Source of the DNA: Dehalobacter sp.
GTDB taxonomy: Bacteria; Bacillota; Desulfitobacteriia; Desulfitobacteriales; Syntrophobotulaceae
Reading direction: 5' to 3'
DNA length: 64,000 nucleotides
NCBI GenBank assembly: GCA_023667845.1
Contig: JAMPIU010000095.1
Location: forward strand, 1 to 64,000
The notes under the pieces were generated by a model. That model did no database searches. It was not told the origin of the DNA and saw nothing but the letters and a program-made list of their open reading frames with translations. Shown in pieces: positions 49,236 to 57,019 of this stretch. Numbering within the stretch: position 1 is the stretch's first letter; every line of letters begins with the position of its first letter. Made by a program: the position numbers and the translations under genes.

Positions 49236-50903
49236 ATGATAAAATTTTTTGGTGAAACTAAATACAATCAATTTTGTTGGAAAGGCCTGGAACAGGTGTT
49301 CAATTATATTTTAAAGAAATTGCTTTTTTTGTTGCATAGTCAAAACTGCTATCCCGATGAAGAAGAAAATATTCAGAGACCTTCTCAGGCTAATCTCTCT
49401 GATAATCTAAAAAACAACCTCGATATTTTAAGGGGTATTTTAGGGACTAGCCCTGATATCACGATTCGTGAATTTGCTTTTGGCTTTCAGGGGCAAACTG
49501 ACGGAGCGCTTATTTTTCTTAATGGCATGACGGATCTAAACAACATTAATGATAATATTATTAAACCATTAATGTACGATAGCCGGTTAGCGGGTAAAGA
49601 CTCATTGGTATCTGATAGTATTGAGGTTGTTAGAAAGACTATGCTTTCAGTGGGATATGCAAAAAAGGTAACTTCTATAGATGAAATTGTTGAAGAGTGT
49701 TTATCAGGGAATACGGTTCTGCTGATAAATGGTTCTTCGGGGGCTTTGGTTATGAGCGGTGGAGACGGAGAAAACCGAGGTGTGGAAGAGCCGCAAACGG
49801 ATTCAGTTGTTCGGGGACCACGTGAAGGTTTTAACGAAAGAATATTAACCAATATAACTTTACTAAGACGTAAAATAAAGAATCCTAATTTTACTGTGAA
49901 AACAATAAAAATAGGGAAACAAACCAAAACGACTGTATGTATCGTCTATTTGAAGGGAATTGCGAATCCTAAACTTATCGCTGAAGTCCAACGACGGATA
50001 AGTAGAATCAAGACTGATGCCATTCTGGAATCAGGGTATATTGAACAATATATTGAAGATGCTCCTTTTTCAATTTTTGCTACAGTTGCCAACAGTGAAA
50101 AACCGGATATTATTGCGGCAAAAATACTAGAGGGACGGGCCGCGATCATGGTTGACGGAACACCTTTTGTGCTAACCGTACCCATGGTTTTCATTGAAAG
50201 CTTTCAAAGCTCGGAAGATTACTATGCCCGGCCCTATTTTGTCAGCGTGATTAGAGTAATCAGGTTTATTGCTTATACAATCAGCATCCTTGCTCCAGCA
50301 ACTTATGTAGCGATCTCAACCTTTCATCAGGAATTACTTCCTACTCCTTTATTGATCACAATGGCGGCAGCCGAGGAAGGGGTTCCTTTTCCAGCAATAA
50401 TGGAAGCTTTTATTATGGGTATAATATTCGAAATCCTCAGGGAGGCCGGAATCCGGTTGCCGCGTCCTGTCGGTCAAGCAATAAGTATTGTTGGCGCTTT
50501 GGTAATCGGGGAATCTGCAGTTTCAGCCGGACTTATCGGGTCACCTATGGTTATTGTGGTAGCTTTAACAGCTGTAGCCAGTTTTGCGGTTCCCGGACAG
50601 ACAGACTCGGGAGGTATTCTGCGTTTGATTTTTGTTATTCTTGCAGGGACCTCAGGTGGGTATGGAATTATGATCGGGTTATTGGGGATGCTTGTTCATT
50701 TTGCATCTTTAAGGTCTTTTGGGATCCCATACTTATCGCCGCTGGCGCCGCTTAGTCTCACTGATATGAAAGATACTTTTATCAGAGCGCCTATTTGGGC
50801 GATGGTCACTCGTCCTCGAGCTATCGGGTGGCATGATCCTGAACGGCAGGATTTCAGGTTGAGGCCTGAACCTCCATCTAAAGAGACAAATAAACCAAAA
50901 TAA
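49236..50903 (+). CDS. gerA: Spore germination receptor subunit GerA, second operon
   Basis: This GerAA-type subunit is recognised by DSVVRGPREGFNERILTNIT, then LLRRKIK, AKILEGRAAIMVDGTPFVLT and the membrane part with EAFIMGIIFEILREAGIRLP and RPVGQAISIVGALVIGESAV. The frame is open from 49143, but that start is inside a terminator hairpin; I give the ATG at 49236 (555 aa), without a clear SD, so the true start is uncertain. It differs strongly from the GerA at 30555 in its N-terminal half and so probably senses another germinant. Confidence 0.88.
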   Translation: MIKFFGETKYNQFCWKGLEQVFNYILKKLLFLLHSQNCYPDEEENIQRPSQANLSDNLKNNLDILRGILGTSPDITIREFAFGFQGQTDGALIFLNGMTDLNNINDNIIKPLMYDSRLAGKDSLVSDSIEVVRKTMLSVGYAKKVTSIDEIVEECLSGNTVLLINGSSGALVMSGGDGENRGVEEPQTDSVVRGPREGFNERILTNITLLRRKIKNPNFTVKTIKIGKQTKTTVCIVYLKGIANPKLIAEVQRRISRIKTDAILESGYIEQYIEDAPFSIFATVANSEKPDIIAAKILEGRAAIMVDGTPFVLTVPMVFIESFQSSEDYYARPYFVSVIRVIRFIAYTISILAPATYVAISTFHQELLPTPLLITMAAAEEGVPFPAIMEAFIMGIIFEILREAGIRLPRPVGQAISIVGALVIGESAVSAGLIGSPMVIVVALTAVASFAVPGQTDSGGILRLIFVILAGTSGGYGIMIGLLGMLVHFASLRSFGIPYLSPLAPLSLTDMKDTFIRAPIWAMVTRPRAIGWHDPERQDFRLRPEPPSKETNKPK

Positions 50904-50924
50904 TAGAAAAATTTAAGGTGGATA

Positions 50925-52097
50925 ATGAGAAGTATTCAAATAATCTTAAAATTAATACCTGCTTTGTGCCTGGTCTTTGTTTTAAGCGGTTGTTGGAGCC
51001 AGCATGAGTTAAATACCTTGGCTATTGTTTCGGGCGTAGGCCTGGATAAGGCCAAGGAACCCGATATAGAAATGACAGTTCAAATTATCAAACCGGGGGA
51101 AATTAAATCAGGTAAAAAAGAAGAAAACGGCGGCAGTAGCCCGAAAGGCTACCTGAACCTAACGAACACTGGAGACAGCGAATCTGATATCGCACGCGGT
51201 TTTTCTCATGAAATGAATAAACTACTTTTCTTTCCACACAATCAGATTTTAGTATTTAGCCGTGACCTGGCAGAAGAAGGGCTGCAAAACCATATTGATT
51301 TTTTCGTTCGCGATCATGAGACTCGGCTTAATACTTGGGTTTTAATCTCTAAAGAGCGAGCCAGTGAAGTTTTAAATGTAGCACCGGAATTGGGAAAAGT
51401 TCCAGCGATGGAGATTGGCCACCTGGTTGAGTCCCAAAATAAAACATCCCAATCAAGTATTGTGAATTTAGAGCAATTTATAACCCGGTTAATGAGCAAG
51501 ACGACAGCCCCTATAGCTCCTTTTATAGAAATTACAGGTGGAGAAAAACAGAAAAAAATTATGGTATCGGGTACAGCGATTTTTAAAAAGGACAAATTAG
51601 TTGGCCAGCTCGACAAGGACGAAACCCGTGGTCTTTTATGGGTTATTAATGAAGTAAAAAGCGGCATTATTGAGGTAAAGAGTCCTAACGGTGATGGTAA
51701 AGCCAGTCTGGAAATAACTCGCTCCAACACCAAAATAATCCCCGAAATTATTGATGGCAAGATTCACTTTAAAATAGAAATTAAAGAAGAAGGTAGCTTA
51801 GGCAGCCAGTCCAGCCATGAGGATTTAGCATTGCCACTTGCTTTCGAATCTCTGGAAAAAGAGCAATCTGCAGTAATTGAAAATGAAATAATGGCTGCCT
51901 TAGAAAAAGCCAAAAAACTCAATACAGATATTTTTGGCTTTGGGGATATTTTCAATAAAAAATATCCCAAAGAGTGGAAAGAGTTGGAAGGTAACTGGGA
52001 TGAAGTGTTTCCCGATATTGATGTTGAATTTGCTATCGAAGCCAAATTGCGCTTCACTGGCAGAATTACAAGTCCGGTTGTATTAAAACAGGAGTAG
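50925..52097 (+). CDS. gerC: Spore germination lipoprotein, Ger(x)C family, second operon
   Basis: The 390-aa lipoprotein (lipobox LSGC, cysteine near 23, followed by WSQHELNTLAIVSGVGLDK) is a classical GerAC-type protein, closer to the family consensus than the one at 28284. The C-terminus has FGFGDIFNKKYPKEWKELEGNW, typical of the family. An AAGGTGG SD precedes the ATG. In this operon gerC lies between gerA and gerB. Confidence 0.92.
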   Translation: MRSIQIILKLIPALCLVFVLSGCWSQHELNTLAIVSGVGLDKAKEPDIEMTVQIIKPGEIKSGKKEENGGSSPKGYLNLTNTGDSESDIARGFSHEMNKLLFFPHNQILVFSRDLAEEGLQNHIDFFVRDHETRLNTWVLISKERASEVLNVAPELGKVPAMEIGHLVESQNKTSQSSIVNLEQFITRLMSKTTAPIAPFIEITGGEKQKKIMVSGTAIFKKDKLVGQLDKDETRGLLWVINEVKSGIIEVKSPNGDGKASLEITRSNTKIIPEIIDGKIHFKIEIKEEGSLGSQSSHEDLALPLAFESLEKEQSAVIENEIMAALEKAKKLNTDIFGFGDIFNKKYPKEWKELEGNWDEVFPDIDVEFAIEAKLRFTGRITSPVVLKQE

Positions 52098-52104
52098 GTA
52101 ATTT

Positions 52105-53184
52105 ATGAAAATTGAAAAAGGAGAAATTGCAAGCTCGCAACTGATGTTTCTCGTAGCAGCAACTGTCCAGTGTTCAGCCTTGATGGTAGCTTTTATGACA
52201 AGATTCGCCAAACATGATACATCGCTCATCGCTTTAATCAGTCTGGCAATCAGTATATTAATTGCTCTGGTTTATATAATCCTTGTCCAAAAGTTTCCCG
52301 GCAATAATTTGATCCAGATTAACGATATCATTTACGGCACTTATTTGGGCAAGTTGGTTTCAGCACAATATCTCTTATTTTTTATATTACTAATACCTGC
52401 CAACTTTCAATATCTTGGAGAGTTTGTGTTGACTTACATCATGCCGGAAACACCGACGAGCTTTATCATAATTATGTTTGCAATTGTTTGTGCCTGGGCG
52501 GTCCGTGAAGGGCTAGAGGTTATAGCCAGGATTGGGATTATTCTGGCAGTAACTGCCGTAATCATATTTTTAGTAACATTTGTATTACTACTAAAAGATA
52601 TGGATTTTACCAACTTTTTACCGGTTTTGGTACTTCCGCTCAAGGATATCATTTATAGCATTGGAATTTTGGTGACGATGCCCTTTGGCGAGATTTTGGT
52701 TTTTCTCATGATTATCCCTTATGTAAATGTGCTAAAACAGGCAAAAAGTTCCGTCCTGTTGGGGTTAATAATCGGAGGGGCAACCCTGCTAATCATTAGT
52801 ATACAATTTACAACGGTATTGGGGGACACCTCAGCGATTATGGTCTCTCCTTATTTTGAAGCGGTGAGGATGATCAACATAGCGGGCATAATAACCCGGA
52901 TGGAAATACTTGTTGCGATTGGGCTCATGATCACAATGTTTGTAAAGGTTATCGTTCAATATTATGCAGTTGTATTGGGAACTGCCCAGTTATTTAATTT
53001 CCGTTCTTATTTGCCGCTTGTGTTTCCCATCGGGGCTATCAGTATAAGTTTAGCGTTTCTATCATTTGCTTCCCCGGTAGGAACTTATATTAAAATGGGT
53101 TGGCCTATTTTTTGTGTATATTTCGAAATTTTGATTCCTTTGATATCCTTGCTGGTAGCCCAAATTAGAAAATTGCCCAAATAA
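52105..53184 (+). CDS. gerB: Spore germination permease-like protein GerB, second operon
   Basis: The 359-aa protein has ten membrane helices and starts KIEKGEIASSQLMFLVAATV, the usual GerAB N-terminus. It shows NDIIYGTYLGKLVSAQYLLFF and the MPFGEILVFLMIIPYVN helix. It is the likely germinant-binding subunit. It starts 7 bp after gerC with an AGGAGTAGG SD. Confidence 0.92.
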   Translation: MKIEKGEIASSQLMFLVAATVQCSALMVAFMTRFAKHDTSLIALISLAISILIALVYIILVQKFPGNNLIQINDIIYGTYLGKLVSAQYLLFFILLIPANFQYLGEFVLTYIMPETPTSFIIIMFAIVCAWAVREGLEVIARIGIILAVTAVIIFLVTFVLLLKDMDFTNFLPVLVLPLKDIIYSIGILVTMPFGEILVFLMIIPYVNVLKQAKSSVLLGLIIGGATLLIISIQFTTVLGDTSAIMVSPYFEAVRMINIAGIITRMEILVAIGLMITMFVKVIVQYYAVVLGTAQLFNFRSYLPLVFPIGAISISLAFLSFASPVGTYIKMGWPIFCVYFEILIPLISLLVAQIRKLPK

Positions 53185-53197
53185 TTAGGAGGGAAAT

Positions 53198-53425
53198 ATG
53201 AAAATATTTTTATTGATTGTTGTTTTTATTGCGGGAGTGTTGATCGATGTTCCGGGGCTTATCAGAAAAAAATATTGGCGTGAGCTTGTCGTGTGTTCGT
53301 TTATCCTATTATTCGCTTTTATAATAAGTTTACTGCAAATATTAGGGGTGAAGTTGCCTAGTCCATTTGTAAGCATAAATAATTTCTTGAGAGATATGGT
53401 ACCTTTTAAAAATTTTTTACAATAA
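53198..53425 (+). CDS. Small membrane protein of the ger operon (75 aa)
   Basis: Two hydrophobic helices (about residues 2-18 and 29-49) and a strong TTAGGAGGG SD 6 bases before the ATG, 13 bp after gerB. Short two-helix proteins of this kind often accompany clostridial ger operons (GerD- or GerX-like place, not homologous by eye). The role is unknown. Confidence 0.65.
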   Translation: MKIFLLIVVFIAGVLIDVPGLIRKKYWRELVVCSFILLFAFIISLLQILGVKLPSPFVSINNFLRDMVPFKNFLQ

Positions 53426-53526
53426 ATTATTTCCTAGAAACCTGAAAGTCATTTGATAAAGCTACAACATAAAGATTATAACGTGCAATCCATCATATAT
53501 GTAAAGAAAGAGGAAATCAATAAGGA

Positions 53527-53555
53527 TTGTCCATTTCTCTAAAACAGCGTATAAT
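53527..53555 (+). promoter_or_regulatory. Promoter of the tetR gene
   Basis: TTGTCC (53527-53532) and TATAAT (53550-53555) with a 17-base spacer; the -10 region is shared with the tetR remnant at 32403. Confidence 0.55.
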
Positions 53556-53607
53556 CAAATCAATAATTGAACGCTGATTTCAAACAATAACAAAACGGGG
53601 TGATTTT

Positions 53608-54174
53608 ATTCTTAATGGCAGAGTAGATACACGTCAAAGAATCCTTGAAACAGCTTCCCAGCTTTTTCAGAAAAAAGGATATCATGCGACGGGGCTGAAC
53701 GAAATTATTAAAGAAAGTGGTGCACCGAAAGGTTCTCTTTATTATCATTTTCCAAATGGCAAAGAAGAACTGGCGTTAGAATCCATAAAGTTAGTGGGGT
53801 CTGTCATTCGAAATAATGTAGAGGGAAGTTTATCAAGTGTTGCTGATCTTAATCAGGCCTTTAAACTAATGATTGAAGAACTAGCAACATATATTATTCA
53901 CGAAGAAAGTTATTTATCTGTAACTTTACTGTCCTTAGAAGTGTCATCAATAAGTGAAATGTTGAGAAAAGCCTGCGAACAAGAGTATAACTCTTGGATA
54001 AATGTTTTTACTAAAAAATTGATTCAAGGAGGATTTACTGCGGAAAAAGCTCAAAAGCTAGCGGTTCTGATTCAATCCATGATTGATGGGGCTGTTACCC
54101 TGTCTGTCACAAAAAAAGATACAGCACCACTTCAAATTGCAGCAGACAGTATTTCTTTATTGTTAATATCTTAA
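53608..54174 (+). CDS. TetR-family repressor (LmrA/YxaF-like), apparent ATT start
   Basis: The protein has an N-terminal TetR helix-turn-helix (VDTRQRILETASQLFQKKGY, then HATGLNEIIKESGAPKGSLYYHFPNGKEELAL), closest in pattern to Bacillus LmrA/YxaF, whose operators contain TAGA-N2-GGTCTA. A helical ligand-binding C-domain follows. The first common start in frame (GTG at 53794) lies after the DNA-binding domain and cannot be right. The open frame upstream has only ATA and ATT; ATT at 53608 stands 5 bases after GGGGTG and is also the conserved codon in the remnant copy. From there the protein has 188 residues. It probably represses its neighbours by binding the ATAGACCGGTCTAT sites. Confidence 0.85.
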   Translation: MLNGRVDTRQRILETASQLFQKKGYHATGLNEIIKESGAPKGSLYYHFPNGKEELALESIKLVGSVIRNNVEGSLSSVADLNQAFKLMIEELATYIIHEESYLSVTLLSLEVSSISEMLRKACEQEYNSWINVFTKKLIQGGFTAEKAQKLAVLIQSMIDGAVTLSVTKKDTAPLQIAADSISLLLIS

Positions 54175-54198
54175 AAGAGTTTTTTATATTAATTAATA

Positions 54199-54212
54199 AT
54201 AGACCGGTCTAT
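54199..54212. promoter_or_regulatory. TetR-type operator between tetR and the chemoreceptor gene
   Basis: ATAGACCGGTCTAT is a perfect 14-bp palindrome and overlaps a TATATA -10-like sequence, 58 bp before the chemoreceptor gene. Confidence 0.75.
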
Positions 54213-54270
54213 ATAAAGTCATATATAATTAATTTATTTAAATAAAATTGAGAAATGGAGTGGATATTGT

Positions 54271-55971
54271 ATGAGATTTCAAAACCTTCGTATTCATAAT
54301 AAATTGATTTGTGGTTTCATGATTGTCATTTTGTTCATCGCAGGGCTAGGTGGTTTTACTTGGTACAAGCTGAATGCTATTCAACATGAAGTGACGAATA
54401 TAAGAACAAACTCTCTCCTGAGTATCGAAATCGTAAATGGTCTTGCAAGGGGGACTAGCGATGTCAATCGTTTAATCGCCAATTATATTATAAATCCGGA
54501 TGAGAATATCTTAAAACAACTAGATGAGAAGAAAGCAATAGCAGACCAAAAGTATCCGGAGTATGAAAAGTTAATTACAACCCCAGAAGAAAGGAAGATT
54601 TACCAGGAACACATTGACTATTGGAGCCAATATGTTGCGCATATACCAAAACTTCTAGCTTATGGGCAAGCCAAAGATTACCAAGGCTTAGCTGCCGAAC
54701 TTCAATCAGCTTCTACAACATGGGACAAGTCCAACGGAAAACTATTAGAGATAGTTCAGCTAAAAGAAAAAAATATCGAAGAGGCAATTAATCAAGTTAT
54801 TGCCAGTGAAAAAATGATCATCTATTCGGTACTCGCCTGTTCTCTTATACTGATCATTTTAGCGCTTATTTTGGCTTTCTTTGTTGCCCGGTCAATTACA
54901 AAACCTCTGGCCCGTTTGCAGGAAGAATTGGAGAATTTGGTCAAAAACGGTGGTGACCTGACCAAAAGAATAGAAATTCAGAACAAAGATGAAACAGGAG
55001 AACTAGCGGATATTGTAAACAATTTTTTGGCTTTTCTTCGCAATACAATCAGTTTGGTTGCACAAAGTTCAAAACAAGTTGCAGCTTTTTCCCAACAGTT
55101 GAATCAAAATTCAGAACAATCGGCACAGGCTGCAAATTCAGTCGCAATTTCAATAACAAATGTTGCCCAAAGGGTTGAAGAACAGCTTAAATCCACAATC
55201 GAATTATCAGTGCTGATGCAGGAAATGGATAAGGCGCAGCATTTAATTGAATCAAACATTGGTGAAGTTGCTAATCAGTCTTCTCAAGCTAAAGAGAGGG
55301 CTAAAGAAGGTGCTGGCGCGGTCGAAAAAGCAGTAAGCCAGATGAATAATATTGATCAAACCGTATCTTATTCTGCAGAGGCCGTAGCGAAATTAGGGGA
55401 ACGCTCGAAGGTAATAGGACAGTTTGTCGATACCATTACAGGTCTGGCCGGACAGACAAATCTGCTGGCGTTAAATGCAGCTATCGAAGCTGCACGTGCC
55501 GGAGAACAAGGGAAAGGTTTTGCTGTAGTAGCCGATGAGGTGAGGAAACTGGCGGAACAGTCACAAAAAGCTGCTGAGCAAATTGCCGGGATTATCGCAG
55601 ACATTCAGACGGATACAGATTCTGTGGTATGTTCCATTAATAACGGCAACAAGGAAGTCAAGCTGGGGATGGAAACGGTCGATGATGCCGGAAAAGCCTT
55701 CAGTGAAATTGTTGAAATGGTCAATATCGTTTCGAATCAAGTGGATGGAATTACTGAGGTTGTAAAGCAGACGATTAGCGGGAGTCGAAAAATAGCCGAT
55801 GTATTCATCAGAATTGAATCTGAAAGCAAAATGTCCGTTGACGAGGCACAAACCGTATCGGCTGCAACAGAAGAACAATCCGCATCGGTTCAGGAAGTTG
55901 CATCTTCAAGCCAGGAGCTTTCGGTGCTGGCCAGCAAATTGGAAGAAGCTGTGGTTAAGTTCAGGGTTTAG
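54271..55971 (+). CDS. Methyl-accepting chemotaxis protein
   Basis: The 566-aa receptor has a first membrane helix (about 11-31) and an extracellular four-helix-bundle domain (about 35-185). A second helix (about 189-210), a HAMP domain (about 210-265) and the cytoplasmic signalling domain follow, the last with the hairpin tip [20 protein letters not shown], then [21 protein letters not shown]. It steers motility in response to a ligand. Its promoter region carries the same operator as the two molybdoenzyme operons, so it is probably made together with them. A TGGAGTGG SD precedes the ATG. Confidence 0.93.
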   Translation: MRFQNLRIHNKLICGFMIVILFIAGLGGFTWYKLNAIQHEVTNIRTNSLLSIEIVNGLARGTSDVNRLIANYIINPDENILKQLDEKKAIADQKYPEYEKLITTPEERKIYQEHIDYWSQYVAHIPKLLAYGQAKDYQGLAAELQSASTTWDKSNGKLLEIVQLKEKNIEEAINQVIASEKMIIYSVLACSLILIILALILAFFVARSITKPLARLQEELENLVKNGGDLTKRIEIQNKDETGELADIVNNFLAFLRNTISLVAQSSKQVAAFSQQLNQNSEQSAQAANSVAISITNVAQRVEEQLKSTIELSVLMQEMDKAQHLIESNIGEVANQSSQAKERAKEGAGAVEKAVSQMNNIDQTVSYSAEAVAKLGERSKVIGQFVDTITGLAGQTNLLALNAAIEAARAGEQGKGFAVVADEVRKLAEQSQKAAEQIAGIIADIQTDTDSVVCSINNGNKEVKLGMETVDDAGKAFSEIVEMVNIVSNQVDGITEVVKQTISGSRKIADVFIRIESESKMSVDEAQTVSAATEEQSASVQEVASSSQELSVLASKLEEAVVKFRV

Positions 55972-56015
55972 GCCAAACATAGAGTTTTTATTTAATTAAG
56001 GTTAATATTTTATGG

Positions 56016-56058
56016 AAAGGGGCTGTAAACCTTATAAAGTTTCGTTACGCCCTTTATA
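56016..56058 (+). terminator. Weak terminator after the chemoreceptor gene
   Basis: AAAGGG and CCCTTT enclose an inner AAAC/GTTT pair; A+T-rich sequence follows. The hairpin is imperfect. Confidence 0.35.
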
Positions 56059-56083
56059 ATAAATTTTTAAATAAATATTCTAT

Positions 56084-56112
56084 TTGACATATTATATAGA
56101 CCGGTCTATTAT
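56084..56112 (+). promoter_or_regulatory. Promoter with TetR-type operator, molybdoenzyme operon copy 2
   Basis: TTGACA (56084-56089) and TATTAT (56107-56112), spacer 17 bases, enclose the perfect palindrome ATAGACCGGTCTAT (56096-56109). Confidence 0.8.
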
Positions 56113-56261
56113 ACAATTAGTGATTTATTATGGGGGTTGCGACGTGCAGCTTTACAATCCCCAATATCATCAGAAGTTGCTTTGCTGCTACAGATGGTGA
56201 CTCACAAATGGGTTCCGGTAGAAGGTAGATGTTTAACAATTTAATTGAAAGGAGGCAATTC

Positions 56262-56978
56262 ATGAATACTGATAGCGAAAGTATTTTATTTGCGGATGAA
56301 TGTATTTGTGCTGCACAAGCACGAGCTTATCTCTGTCATTTGATGAATATTCACTTCATGGGATTGCCGGATCTCACATTTGTAGAGCAAATTCGGAGCG
56401 AGGATTTCATCTCCATACTGGAAGAACTGTCCAACGAAAATGTTTTGTGTCCGAATCTGGACGTAGGAGCTTCTTTAATGCTGGGGTATATTCAATCAAC
56501 CGCTAAAATGGAAGCACCTGAACTCTCTGAAACCTTAGGAGTCGATAGGACCAGACTATACAGGGGAATTAAACCAGGCTATGGACCTCCGCCGCCGTGC
56601 GAGGCCGTATGGATTACCTGTGTTCGTGACGCAACAGTGGTATTGCAGGAATTGTCGGGAATCTATCGGCTGTCTGGAATGAAAGTTTCAGATGAAGCAA
56701 AGGAGAGGCCGGATTATATTGGGGTTGAGCTGGAATACCTGCGTCAACTTGCCGTACAGGAGATAGAAGCTTGGAAATCCAGTAATGAAGAGAAAGCCAA
56801 AGAGTTGCTTGAAAAGCAATACAACTTTCTGACAGAGCATCTGTGTTTATGGATACCTAATTTCATTGAAAAAGCGCTATCCATGGCAGATACTGATTTT
56901 TATAAGGGACATCTATCTATGCTACACAGCTTCTTAGCCCATGAACAAAAGAGAATCGACATCATTATTAAAAATTAG
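56262..56978 (+). CDS. TorD/DmsD-type molybdoenzyme chaperone, copy 2
   Basis: This 238-aa chaperone shares YGPPPPCEAVW and the C-terminus with copy 1 but differs at many N-terminal positions. The start is the ATG at 56262, after AAAGGAGG. The middle block 56689-56774 matches copy 1 with one change, and identity becomes almost complete from 56875 on. The mosaic suggests gene conversion between the two copies. Its client is the identical catalytic subunit encoded next. Confidence 0.85.
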   Translation: MNTDSESILFADECICAAQARAYLCHLMNIHFMGLPDLTFVEQIRSEDFISILEELSNENVLCPNLDVGASLMLGYIQSTAKMEAPELSETLGVDRTRLYRGIKPGYGPPPPCEAVWITCVRDATVVLQELSGIYRLSGMKVSDEAKERPDYIGVELEYLRQLAVQEIEAWKSSNEEKAKELLEKQYNFLTEHLCLWIPNFIEKALSMADTDFYKGHLSMLHSFLAHEQKRIDIIIKN

Positions 56979-57019
56979 GCATTTTATTTATTTTTTCACT
57001 AAGATGGAGGTGACTTATT

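Noticed and set aside
53794-54174. 126-aa TetR C-terminal protein starting at GTG 53794
   Set aside because: The helix-turn-helix is encoded in the same frame upstream, so the short version is a start-codon artefact.
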